From Stenotrophomonas sp. UBA2302 (GTDB lineage Bacteria; Pseudomonadota; Gammaproteobacteria; Xanthomonadales; Xanthomonadaceae): a DNA stretch of 64,000 bases. The position numbers were made by a program, and so were the translations under genes. This document shows, piece after piece, positions 56,960 through 64,000 of the stretch (positions are counted from its first letter, which is position 1; each line of letters begins with the position of its first letter). The DNA is taken from contig DDVW01000036.1 in NCBI GenBank assembly GCA_002345545.1, forward strand, positions 1 to 64,000, written 5' to 3'. The notes beneath the pieces were generated by a model. That model saw nothing but the letters and a program-made list of their open reading frames with translations. It had not been told where the DNA came from and did not search any database.

Positions 56960-57138
56960 GTGAGAAGAAGGCCTATCCGCTGCGCATCAACGCCGACGTC
57001 CTGGCAGCTGCCCAGCGCTGGGCCGATGACGAACTGCGCAGCCTCAACGCACAGATCGAATACGTGATCCGCGATGCCCTGCGCAAGGCCGGGCGGCTGC
57101 CAAAACCCAAACGCGAACCCGGGGAAGAAGAACCATGA
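56956..57138 (+). CDS. Arc-like ribbon-helix-helix DNA-binding protein
   Basis: A 60-residue protein from GTG 56956: [20 protein letters not shown] then RWADDELRSLNAQIEYVIRD, the Arc-type ribbon-helix-helix fold (beta strand YPLRIN, then two helices with the SLNAQIE pattern). Likely the autoregulator of the operon through the palindrome at 55736-55752. GTG was chosen because it overlaps the previous stop (GTGA) and starts the conserved fold. Confidence 0.85.
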   Translation: MSEKKAYPLRINADVLAAAQRWADDELRSLNAQIEYVIRDALRKAGRLPKPKREPGEEEP

Positions 57139-57317
57139 GCACGCAGTGGAAGTACCTCGTCGTCAAAGCCGATACCGGCATGTGGGGCACGTTCAAACCC
57201 GAGGACCTGCAGGAGCAGTTGGACAAGCACGGGCGACTGGGCTGGGAGCTGGTGAACGTGGTGCATTCGATGCCGGGCTATTCCTCGCCGACCCTGATCT
57301 TCAAGCGCGAAGCCTGA
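57135..57317 (+). CDS. DUF4177-family small protein
   Basis: A 60-residue protein, MSTQWKYLVVKADTGMWGTF then QLDKHGRLGWELVNVVHSMP, matching the DUF4177 pattern (W.Y.VV..., LN..G..GWELV...). Function unknown. Overlaps the Arc-like gene by four bases. Confidence 0.85.
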   Translation: MSTQWKYLVVKADTGMWGTFKPEDLQEQLDKHGRLGWELVNVVHSMPGYSSPTLIFKREA

Positions 57318-57328
57318 CCGCCCCCCCC

Positions 57329-57886
57329 ATGCCCACTTCCCTGCCAGAAGACTTCGCGATAGCCCCCAGCAGCGGCAGGCCCCTGCTGTTCCTGTGGGTG
57401 ATCCTCGGCGCTGCGCTCCTGCTGCCACTGCTGCTGACCCTCAATGCACACGGCAGCGGCCGGCTGGGCACGGCCAGCACCGGGCTGGGACCCGCACTGG
57501 TGCTGTTGACCGGTGCAATCGTCACTGCGGCCTACCGGCGGCAGCGGATCACGCTCGATACCACCGGCCTGACCATCCGCTCCACCTTCTACACCCGTAC
57601 CGCCGCCATCAGCGCGTTGAAGCTGGAGCAGGCGCGCATCGTCGATCTGGCCGAGCACACCTCGCTGCAGCCCGCCCTCAGGACCAACGGTTACAGCCTG
57701 CCCGGCTTCAAGGCCGGCCATTTCCGCATGCGCGGCGGCAGCAAGGTGTTCTGTCTGGTCACCGACAGCAGTCGCGTGCTGGTCCTGCCGCTGCGCGACG
57801 GCTCAACCGTGCTGATCAGTCCCGAACATCCACACGCACTGCTGGATGCACTCCGGCAGCTGGCCGGCGCGCCCGGCCCGGCCTAA
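57329..57886 (+). CDS. PH-like membrane protein
   Basis: A 185-residue protein with two N-terminal membrane helices (LLFLWVILGAALLLPLLLTL; GLGPALVLLTGAIVTAAYRR), then a beta-rich bacterial PH-like domain (ITLDTTGLTIRSTFYTRTAA; RVLVLPLRDGSTVLISPEHP). Possibly the last gene of the SPFH operon. Function unknown. Confidence 0.75.
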   Translation: MPTSLPEDFAIAPSSGRPLLFLWVILGAALLLPLLLTLNAHGSGRLGTASTGLGPALVLLTGAIVTAAYRRQRITLDTTGLTIRSTFYTRTAAISALKLEQARIVDLAEHTSLQPALRTNGYSLPGFKAGHFRMRGGSKVFCLVTDSSRVLVLPLRDGSTVLISPEHPHALLDALRQLAGAPGPA

Positions 57887-57894
57887 GCTGCGGC

Positions 57895-58695
57895 ATGCGC
57901 AACACTCCCCATGTCCTGATCAACACGCCGGAGATCGAAATCTGGCCCGGCAGCCTGCTGCGTGCGCGCAGCAACCACGATGCCCGCATCCTCGCCCGCG
58001 CTTCGCACGTGTTGCGACGCAAACGTGACGGCTGCTATCTGGCCGCGCAACTGCGCAGCGGCCTGATGCCACTGGTCAGCCGCCTGCCGGAAGAGCCCGG
58101 TATCGAGCCGGCACTGGCCGCCCTGCATGCCCTGCAGTCACAGGCCTCCCGCATCCCGCCGCCGGCAGGCGAACTGCCGCTGGACGCACTGCAGCAGTGG
58201 CTGGAGCAACTGGGCCTGGACAGCGAAGGCTATGCCGCGCAGACCGGCCTGCCACTGATCGCCGAGCCGGCGCACCTGTTGCTGGCCGGTTTCGACCGCT
58301 ATCGCCGCCCGCTGTGGCTCACCCGCACCGCCGCACGCGGATGGCAGCGCATGCAGCAGGCCGCGGCACGGCATGGCGTCGCGCTCGAAGCCATCTCCGG
58401 CTATCGCAGCCACGCCTACCAGACCGCCATCTTCGAACGGAAACTGTCGCGCGGCCTTGCGCTGGAACAGATCCTCACCGTCAATGCCGCGCCCGGCTAC
58501 AGCGAACACCACGGCGGCAACGCACTGGATATCGGCACGCCCGGTAAGCCGCCGGCCGAGGAATCCTTCGAGCACAGCGCCGCCTTCGCATGGCTGCAAC
58601 AGCATGCCGGCGCGTTCAATTTCCACCTGAGCTACCCGCGCGACAACCCGCACGGCATCGTCTACGAACCCTGGCACTGGTGCCTGCGGACCTAG
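57895..58695 (+). CDS. VanY-type D-alanyl-D-alanine carboxypeptidase (M15B)
   Basis: A 266-residue protein. The C-terminal domain has the M15 zinc motifs SGYRSHAYQ, SEHHGGNALDIG (His and Asp ligands) and EPWHW (catalytic Glu and His ligand). The first 130 residues are a helical domain without a signal peptide that I can see. It would trim peptidoglycan stem peptides if exported. Starts 8 bases after the PH-like gene. Confidence 0.88.
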   Translation: MRNTPHVLINTPEIEIWPGSLLRARSNHDARILARASHVLRRKRDGCYLAAQLRSGLMPLVSRLPEEPGIEPALAALHALQSQASRIPPPAGELPLDALQQWLEQLGLDSEGYAAQTGLPLIAEPAHLLLAGFDRYRRPLWLTRTAARGWQRMQQAAARHGVALEAISGYRSHAYQTAIFERKLSRGLALEQILTVNAAPGYSEHHGGNALDIGTPGKPPAEESFEHSAAFAWLQQHAGAFNFHLSYPRDNPHGIVYEPWHWCLRT

Positions 58696-58839
58696 GCGCC
58701 ATCACACAGCTACACGGCCAGCCCACGGCGCAGATGACTGCCACCGCATCGGCCGCATGCAGCCGACCCAACGCAAGGCTCCAAACGACATCGGGCAGCC
58801 ACAGGGCTGCCCGACTGCAACACGATATGCAGGAGCCGA

Positions 58840-59805
58840 TCAGTAGCGCAGCAGCGCCGAGCCCCAGGTGAAGCCGCCACCGAACGCTTCCAGCAGCAAC
58901 AACTGGCCACGCTCGACACGACCGGAACGGATCGCCTCGTCCAGCGCCAGCGGCACCGACCCGGCGGAGGTGTTGCCATGCTTGTGCACGGTCACCACCA
59001 CCTGCTCCATCGGCATTTCCAGACGCCTGGCGGTGGCCTCGATGATGCGCAGGTTGGCCTGGTGCGGGATCAGCCAGTCCAGATCGGACTTGTCCAGCCC
59101 ATTGGCCTGCAAGGCCTCGTCGACCACCGAGTCCAGCGCCTTGACGGCGTACTTGAAGACGTCGTTGCCCTTCATGGTCAACTTGCCCGGCTGGTCGAAG
59201 CCGGTGGACACACCCGCCGGATGCCACAGCAGCTCCTTCTTGCTGCCATCGGCATGCAGATGGGTGCTGAGGATGCCGGTTTCCTCGTCGGCCTTGAGCA
59301 CGACGGCGCCGGCACCATCGCCGAACAGCACGCAGGTGGTGCGGTCGTTCCAGTCGACGATACGGGTCAGGGTTTCCGCACCGATCACCAGTACATGCCT
59401 GGCGTCGCCGCTGCGGATGAATTTGTCGGCGGTGCTCAACGCGAACAGGAAGCCCGAGCAGGCCGCGTTGACATCGAATGCCGCCGCCCCGGTCGCGCCC
59501 AGACGCGCCTGGATCAGGCAGGCGGTGGACGGGAAGATCAGGTCCGGCGTGGTCGTGCCGACGATGACCATGTCCAGCTCGGAGGCCTCGATACCGGCCG
59601 CCTCCAGCGCACGCAACGCGGCCTGGTAGCCCAGATCACCGGTGGTTTCGCCGTCGGCAGCCACATGCCGCTCACGGATACCCGTTCGCGACTGGATCCA
59701 CTCGTCGGTCGTGTCGACGATCTTGGCCAGATCGTCATTGGTCAACACTTTCTCGGGCAAATGACTACCGGTGCCCGCGATCCTCGAGTAGATCCGCTTG
59801 CTCAT
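58840..59805 (-). CDS. fabH: Beta-ketoacyl-ACP synthase III FabH
   Basis: A 321-residue thiolase-fold enzyme that starts fatty acid synthesis by condensing acetyl-CoA with malonyl-ACP. The catalytic triad is visible: Cys in [11 protein letters not shown] (C116), His in [10 protein letters not shown] and Asn in [10 protein letters not shown]. Length matches E. coli FabH (317). It follows rpmF directly; plsX, fabD and fabG, often in this cluster, are absent here. Confidence 0.96.
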   Translation of the reverse strand: MSKRIYSRIAGTGSHLPEKVLTNDDLAKIVDTTDEWIQSRTGIRERHVAADGETTGDLGYQAALRALEAAGIEASELDMVIVGTTTPDLIFPSTACLIQARLGATGAAAFDVNAACSGFLFALSTADKFIRSGDARHVLVIGAETLTRIVDWNDRTTCVLFGDGAGAVVLKADEETGILSTHLHADGSKKELLWHPAGVSTGFDQPGKLTMKGNDVFKYAVKALDSVVDEALQANGLDKSDLDWLIPHQANLRIIEATARRLEMPMEQVVVTVHKHGNTSAGSVPLALDEAIRSGRVERGQLLLLEAFGGGFTWGSALLRY

Positions 59806-59895
59806 GCTGTTTCCTGTTGCGCACGAAACCGCCCGAAGGCGGTCCCGGAAGAATCGGTGCAACAGCCGTCACGCAAGCGTGGCGGCCATCACGAA

Positions 59896-60090
59896 TCAAT
59901 CTTCTTCGACGACCGAGGACTTGGTCGTGATCACCTTCTTGCCACGGTAGAAACCGTCGGCGGTGATGTGGTGGCGCAGGTGCACTTCACCGGTGGTCGG
60001 ATCGGTGGACAGCTGCTTGGCGCTCAGGGCGTCGTGGGCACGACGCATGCCGCGGCGGGACGGGGTGACACGGGATTTCTGCACAGCCAT
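59896..60090 (-). CDS. rpmF: 50S ribosomal protein L32
   Basis: 64 residues: [23 protein letters not shown] conserved [17 protein letters not shown] follows. This is the zinc-independent form (no Cys pairs). It stands between yceD and fabH, a widely conserved order. Confidence 0.96.
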   Translation of the reverse strand: MAVQKSRVTPSRRGMRRAHDALSAKQLSTDPTTGEVHLRHHITADGFYRGKKVITTKSSVVEED

Positions 60091-60197
60091 GGGGTTGCTC
60101 CAAACTCGGTTTCGTTTACTTCGTCGTTTAATTGCACGGGACGCCAGCGTCCAGCACTACTCTCGCTTTCGCCGCGACCGCCGACGACAACCGGCCG

Positions 60198-60707
60198 CTA
60201 TTGTTTCTTCAGCGCCGCCAACGCCGCGAACGGGTTGGCCTTGTTCAATTCTTCTTCAGTCGCAAACCAGTCCTTCTCGACCGCTTCGCTTCCCGGTGAC
60301 AGCGGCACCACGGGTACCGCCAGCACCAATTCATCCTCTACCAGCTCCAGGGGCCGCAGGTTGCCGTCTTCCGGCACCAGCAGCGCCTCGTATTCCGGCG
60401 GCAATGCCGATTCCTCGGCCTCGTCGCGGATCAGCCCCAGCCGCTGCTTAAGCGACACCGGCAGCAAAAAACGCTGCAGACTGCGCTGGCAGACCAGCGG
60501 CAGCTCGGTATCAACGGTCAGTTCGACATAGGCCACCTGCATGTCGTCGTCGCGACCGAACTCCAATGCATAGCTGCACTGGCCTTCGGTATCGGCAACC
60601 AGACCCTGCAGTCGGGTCATATCGGACAAAGGCACCTGGCCGTCAAAGCACCTGCGTGCTGCGACCATCCGCCAAGCATCCAGCAATTCGGGCACGTTCG
60701 CGGACAT
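60198..60707 (-). CDS. yceD: YceD/DUF177-family 23S rRNA accumulation protein
   Basis: A 169-residue acidic protein with the DUF177 motifs: CQRSLQRFLLPVSLKQRLGL and LRPLELVEDELVLAVPVVPL, and the C-terminal NPFAALAALKK. Required for normal 23S rRNA levels in E. coli and plants. ATG 60707 starts the family N-terminus (MSANVPELLDAWRMV). Confidence 0.92.
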   Translation of the reverse strand: MSANVPELLDAWRMVAARRCFDGQVPLSDMTRLQGLVADTEGQCSYALEFGRDDDMQVAYVELTVDTELPLVCQRSLQRFLLPVSLKQRLGLIRDEAEESALPPEYEALLVPEDGNLRPLELVEDELVLAVPVVPLSPGSEAVEKDWFATEEELNKANPFAALAALKKQ

Positions 60708-60822
60708 AAGCTGCAGAATGTTAAGGATACGCCCGGCCACTGTCAAACAAGCGGCCAGCTAAGTTTGCTTTCCAGAGCGGCGCGGCGCCACACTGCCCGC
60801 GCTCCTGGACGGCCATTTTCGC

Positions 60823-61395
60823 ATGCAAACGCTGTTTCTCGCCTCTTCCTCCCGATATCGCGCCGGATTGCTGGGCCGGCTGGGCATTCCATTTGACTGC
60901 GTGGCGCCGCAGGTGGACGAATGGCCCCGTGCGGACGAGCCGCCGCCGCAGCTGGCCGAGCGCCTGGCCGCAGCCAAGGCCGGGGTGGTCGCCGCGCAAC
61001 ACCCCGGCAGCTGGGCGATCGGTTCGGACCAGGTCGCGGAACTGGACGGCGTGCCGCTGGGCAAGCCGGGCAGCCATGATGCAGCCGTCGCCCAGCTTGC
61101 CGCCATGTCCGGCAGGGCCGTCCGCTTCCACACCGCGCTCTGCATTGCCAACGGCCAAATGCGGCTGCATGCGCTGGACCTCACCACCGTGCAGTTCCGT
61201 ACCCTGGCGAGGAGTGAAATCGAGCGCTATGTGGCCATCGAACAACCGCTGGATTGCGCAGGCAGCTTCAAGTGCGAGGGTCTGGGCATCACCCTGTTCG
61301 AGGCGATCCACAACACCGACCCCACCGCGCTGGTCGGCCTGCCGTTGATCGCCACCGCGCGGTTGCTGCGCCAGGCCGGCTTCATCCTGCCCTGA
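60823..61395 (+). CDS. maf: Maf-family nucleotide pyrophosphatase
   Basis: A 190-residue Maf/YceF-type house-cleaning pyrophosphatase. Motifs: LASSSRYRAGLLGRLGIPF, the Asp-containing IGSDQVAELDG and KPG, and the C-terminal CAGSFKCEGLGITLFEAIHN (a YceF-like SFKCEG). YceF acts on m7GTP. Divergent from yceD, the same arrangement as in many gammaproteobacteria. Confidence 0.93.
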   Translation: MQTLFLASSSRYRAGLLGRLGIPFDCVAPQVDEWPRADEPPPQLAERLAAAKAGVVAAQHPGSWAIGSDQVAELDGVPLGKPGSHDAAVAQLAAMSGRAVRFHTALCIANGQMRLHALDLTTVQFRTLARSEIERYVAIEQPLDCAGSFKCEGLGITLFEAIHNTDPTALVGLPLIATARLLRQAGFILP

Positions 61396-61497
61396 CGGCC
61401 AGCCCCCGCAACCGGCGCATTCACCGGCTGGCGGCATGGCTGCCAGCGGACAGTGGATCCGACCGGATAAAATCGTGGCCGGCCTGCCCCTGCAAAA

Positions 61498-63351
61498 TCA
61501 GCGTGCCGGAACCTCGAACGGCTGCTCGACCCACGATTCCACACTGCCATCGGTTCCATGCAGACGCAGCCCGAGCCAGTGCTGGCCGGGAGACAGTGTG
61601 GTGGTGTCGAGGCGGGCGCTGAAACCGGCGTTGGGATGGTTCGGATCGGTGGAGATTTTCCAGTAGCCGGTGACGTCCTGTTCAGCGCCGTAATCGGCCG
61701 TGGCCAGCACCTGTCCGTCCACCAGCACCTCGACACCCCGCAATCCCACCCCATCCTTGAAGGCCCATCCCTGCACCTCGACCACCCCGTCCAACCGCGC
61801 TTGCGGCAGTGGCGTGTTGATCCACGCCATCGCCGGTGCCACACAGGGACCAGGCTGCTTTTCGGCCGGCAGCCGGAACAGCAGGAAGCGCTGGTAGCCG
61901 TGATCGATGGAAACCACGCGCGGCGGCGGCAACGGCCCGACCCGCTCGCATACCTGGTGGTAGTAGGTAAGCAAGTCGCGATAACGCAGCTCTCCCGGCG
62001 CCAGCACCAGCAGCTGCGGCGCAGAACGGCTGCCATCACTGAGCAGTTGCCACAGCGCCAGCTGCGCGGTGCGGCCATGGCGATCATTGAGCTCATGCGG
62101 CAGGACCTTGATGGACGCATCCCCCAGTTGGAAGCCCAGCTCCGCGCCCACCTTGAAACTGCCGGCCAGCACTTCGGTATCGGCCGGCATCTGCGCCAGT
62201 TCATCGCGCACGGCATCGGCAAGCGGCCGCCAACCGGCAAAGTTGCGCGGATAGTGCTTGCTGCCCGCCAGCTGCTCACGCTGTGACGGCATCGAGGCCA
62301 CCACGTAGTAACCCATCGCCACCGTCAGGCCGAGTGCCGCCAGCACCCAGACGCTGCGGCGCCAGAAACGCGGCCAGCGCTCCAGCAGCAACGGCACGCA
62401 GACCAGCAGGGCCAGATATCCCGGTAGCGGCCAATGGAAACTGATGCGTTCCACATCCGTGAAGAAGCCGGCCAGGAAGATCAGCACCGTTGAAACGGCA
62501 CCGATCGAGGCGAAATAGCGCCACAGCACCTGCCGGGCACCCGCTCCGCGGACACGCAAACCGCGCACCGCGGTCATCGCCATCGCCACAAACAGCAGTG
62601 GCGTGACCAGCAATGGCTGGATGACGAGGAACAACAGGCCTTCGCTCTGGAACGCCCACGGATGGCGCTCCAGGATCTGGAACTTCAGTCCCGCGTCGTG
62701 ATTGTCCAGATTCCACGCCAGCAGCGGCAACCAGGCAGCGATGCCCACCGCCAGCGCCATCCAGACCCGCGCATCGCGCAGTATCCGCCGCCCCTCGGGC
62801 AACAGCAGCAGCGCGACAAAACCGACCACGATCACCCCGATGAAGCGATAGTGGCTCAACGCACCGACCAGCAGGCCCAGCGCCAGCAGCAATGCGCTGC
62901 CTGCATCGACGTTGCGCAGCAAGAGCGCACCTGCCCACAGGCACAGCAGCGCCGCGAAGGCCATCGGCACATCCGGTACCGCCAGGATGCCGAGGGTCGC
63001 CGACAGCGGCATCAGCACGGTGAGCGCACCTGCCTGCCAGCCCGCACGCACGCCGAACCAGCGGCGGGTGATCGCCACCACCATCCACGGCATCAGTGCT
63101 CCCAGCAGCAGGAACAGCAGGCGCACGCCGAGCCGGTGGCCCCCGGCGATCTCCACGCCGAGGCGGATCATCCACGCGGTCAATCCCGGCAGATCGGAAT
63201 AGGCCGCCGCCAGATGCTGGCCTTCCTGCCAGTAGAACGCCTCGTCCACGAACAGTGGCAGGTACGCAGCGACCAGAACCTTGATACTGCCCACCAGTGC
63301 CCACAGCAGCAGGAACGCCCGGTAGGCGCGTTGCTCGCTTGCAGATGCCAC
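61498..63351 (-). CDS. GT39/ArnT-like membrane glycosyltransferase
   Basis: About 617 residues with roughly 10-12 membrane helices. The first periplasmic loop carries the GT39 signature YLPLFVDEAFYWQEGQHLAA (Asp-Glu), as in ArnT and protein mannosyltransferases that use polyprenyl-linked sugars. A soluble C-terminal part (about 520-617) is Ig-like (VEVQGWAFKDGVGLRGVEVL). GTG 63351 follows GGGGGAG by 5 bases; ATG 63366 is an alternative with a weaker ribosome site. Acceptor unknown, lipid A or another envelope glycan being plausible. Confidence 0.85.
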   Translation of the reverse strand: MASASEQRAYRAFLLLWALVGSIKVLVAAYLPLFVDEAFYWQEGQHLAAAYSDLPGLTAWMIRLGVEIAGGHRLGVRLLFLLLGALMPWMVVAITRRWFGVRAGWQAGALTVLMPLSATLGILAVPDVPMAFAALLCLWAGALLLRNVDAGSALLLALGLLVGALSHYRFIGVIVVGFVALLLLPEGRRILRDARVWMALAVGIAAWLPLLAWNLDNHDAGLKFQILERHPWAFQSEGLLFLVIQPLLVTPLLFVAMAMTAVRGLRVRGAGARQVLWRYFASIGAVSTVLIFLAGFFTDVERISFHWPLPGYLALLVCVPLLLERWPRFWRRSVWVLAALGLTVAMGYYVVASMPSQREQLAGSKHYPRNFAGWRPLADAVRDELAQMPADTEVLAGSFKVGAELGFQLGDASIKVLPHELNDRHGRTAQLALWQLLSDGSRSAPQLLVLAPGELRYRDLLTYYHQVCERVGPLPPPRVVSIDHGYQRFLLFRLPAEKQPGPCVAPAMAWINTPLPQARLDGVVEVQGWAFKDGVGLRGVEVLVDGQVLATADYGAEQDVTGYWKISTDPNHPNAGFSARLDTTTLSPGQHWLGLRLHGTDGSVESWVEQPFEVPAR

Positions 63352-63384
63352 GTAAACTCCCCCCATCCCGTTTTTGAGACGACC

Positions 63385-64000
63385 ATGCCCGTCGCACCGT
63401 CCGGAATGCTACCTGAAGTCACCCTACAGTCCTTACGGCGCGCGCAGGAGCAGGTCAATGCGCTGCTGCTGGGCAAGGCCCATGAAGTGCGGCTGGCGTT
63501 TGTCGCACTGCTCTCCGGCGGGCACCTGCTGATCGAGGATCTGCCCGGGCTCGGCAAGACCACGCTGGCCCACGCCATGGCCTCCAGTCTCGGCCTGCAA
63601 CTGCAGCGCGTGCAGTTCACCTCCGACCTGCTGCCGGCCGACGTGCTGGGCATTTCGGTCTACGAGGCACACAGCCGCAGTTTCCAGTTCCACCCGGGGC
63701 CGGTGTTCTGCAATGTGCTGCTGGCCGATGAGATCAACCGCGCCCCGCCGCGCACCCAGAGCGCGCTGCTGGAAGCGATGGCCGAGCAGCAGGTCACCCT
63801 CGACGGCGTCACCCATGCCTTGCCCGATCCGTTTTTCGTCATCGCCACGCAGAACCCGGTGGACCTGTCGGGCACCTTCCCATTGCCGGACTCGCAGCTG
63901 GACCGCTTCCTGCTGCGCCTGACACTGGGCTACCCGGATGTCGAATCCGAACGCGCCCTGCTCGCCGGTGGCAGCCGGCGGGAACTTATCGCCCGGTCAC
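63385..64000 (+). CDS. MoxR-family AAA+ ATPase, N-terminal part
   Basis: 205 codons in the window, running off the right edge. Walker A IEDLPGLGKTTLAHAMA, Walker B VLLADEINRAPPRTQSALLE, and FVIATQNPVDLSGTFPLPDS, all typical of MoxR. MoxR ATPases act as chaperones and usually precede DUF58 and VWA-domain genes. ATG 63385; an internal ATG at 63406 is possible. Confidence 0.92.
   Translation, partial: MPVAPSGMLPEVTLQSLRRAQEQVNALLLGKAHEVRLAFVALLSGGHLLIEDLPGLGKTTLAHAMASSLGLQLQRVQFTSDLLPADVLGISVYEAHSRSFQFHPGPVFCNVLLADEINRAPPRTQSALLEAMAEQQVTLDGVTHALPDPFFVIATQNPVDLSGTFPLPDSQLDRFLLRLTLGYPDVESERALLAGGSRRELIARS

Overview
The window is GC-rich gammaproteobacterial chromosome of the Xanthomonadaceae type (Stenotrophomonas/Pseudoxanthomonas/Xanthomonas relatives). 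This is inferred from the host gene set: an ECF sigma factor paired with a TPR Ser/Thr kinase, PBP1b followed by a small TPR lipoprotein, a yceD-rpmF-fabH cluster, and a GGGGTCAGAGTCG palindromic repeat that I associate with this family. It is split by one complete prophage.

Left host flank (1-21.1 kb): a partial DinG/YoaA-type helicase, a lipoprotein, PBP1b (mrcB), a two-domain glycosyltransferase, a TPR membrane protein, relA, two small exported proteins, hrpA (with repeat elements inserted in frame), dps, recQ, the kinase/ECF sigma pair, and tRNA-Lys(UUU).

Prophage (21,060-54,164): an insertion of about 33.1 kb at the 3' end of tRNA-Lys, bounded by a 46-bp direct repeat. Its virion half is P2-like. 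P and Q (terminase, portal) run rightward. O N M L X, lysis, R S, J I H and fibre genes, then V W FI FII E/E' T U D run leftward. Three CTTGTAA-N9-TTACAAG boxes sit where late promoters are needed, and an Ogr-like zinc-finger protein is encoded in the early operon. The other half is not P2-like. There is no gpA-type initiator; instead there is a P4-alpha-like primase-helicase, a C5-methyltransferase and an integrase in one long leftward early operon. Upstream of the replication genes is a leader with the layout of the P4 CI / P1 C4 RNA immunity system: target copy, terminator, folded small RNA, second target copy. A Cro/Cox-like protein and a C-type repressor flank the early promoter. Next to attR lie a P2-like cos candidate and an AT-rich block with 14 GGTRAY repeats, a candidate replication origin. 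Likely morons are a lipoprotein gene inserted against the early operon and a two-TM protein after the repressor.

Right host flank (54.2-64 kb): purT, a five-gene operon (SPFH protein, small membrane protein, Arc-like regulator, DUF4177 protein, PH-like membrane protein) with a perfect palindromic operator in its promoter, a VanY-type carboxypeptidase, fabH-rpmF-yceD, maf, a GT39 transferase, and a partial MoxR ATPase.

How the prophage parts could work together: the C-type repressor silences the early promoter. Any transcript that escapes meets the small-RNA terminator before the replication genes. On induction the early operon makes the Ogr-like activator, which turns on three or four late promoters. 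The primase-helicase would act at the iteron block, and packaging would start at the adjacent cos. All of this is inferred from sequence layout.
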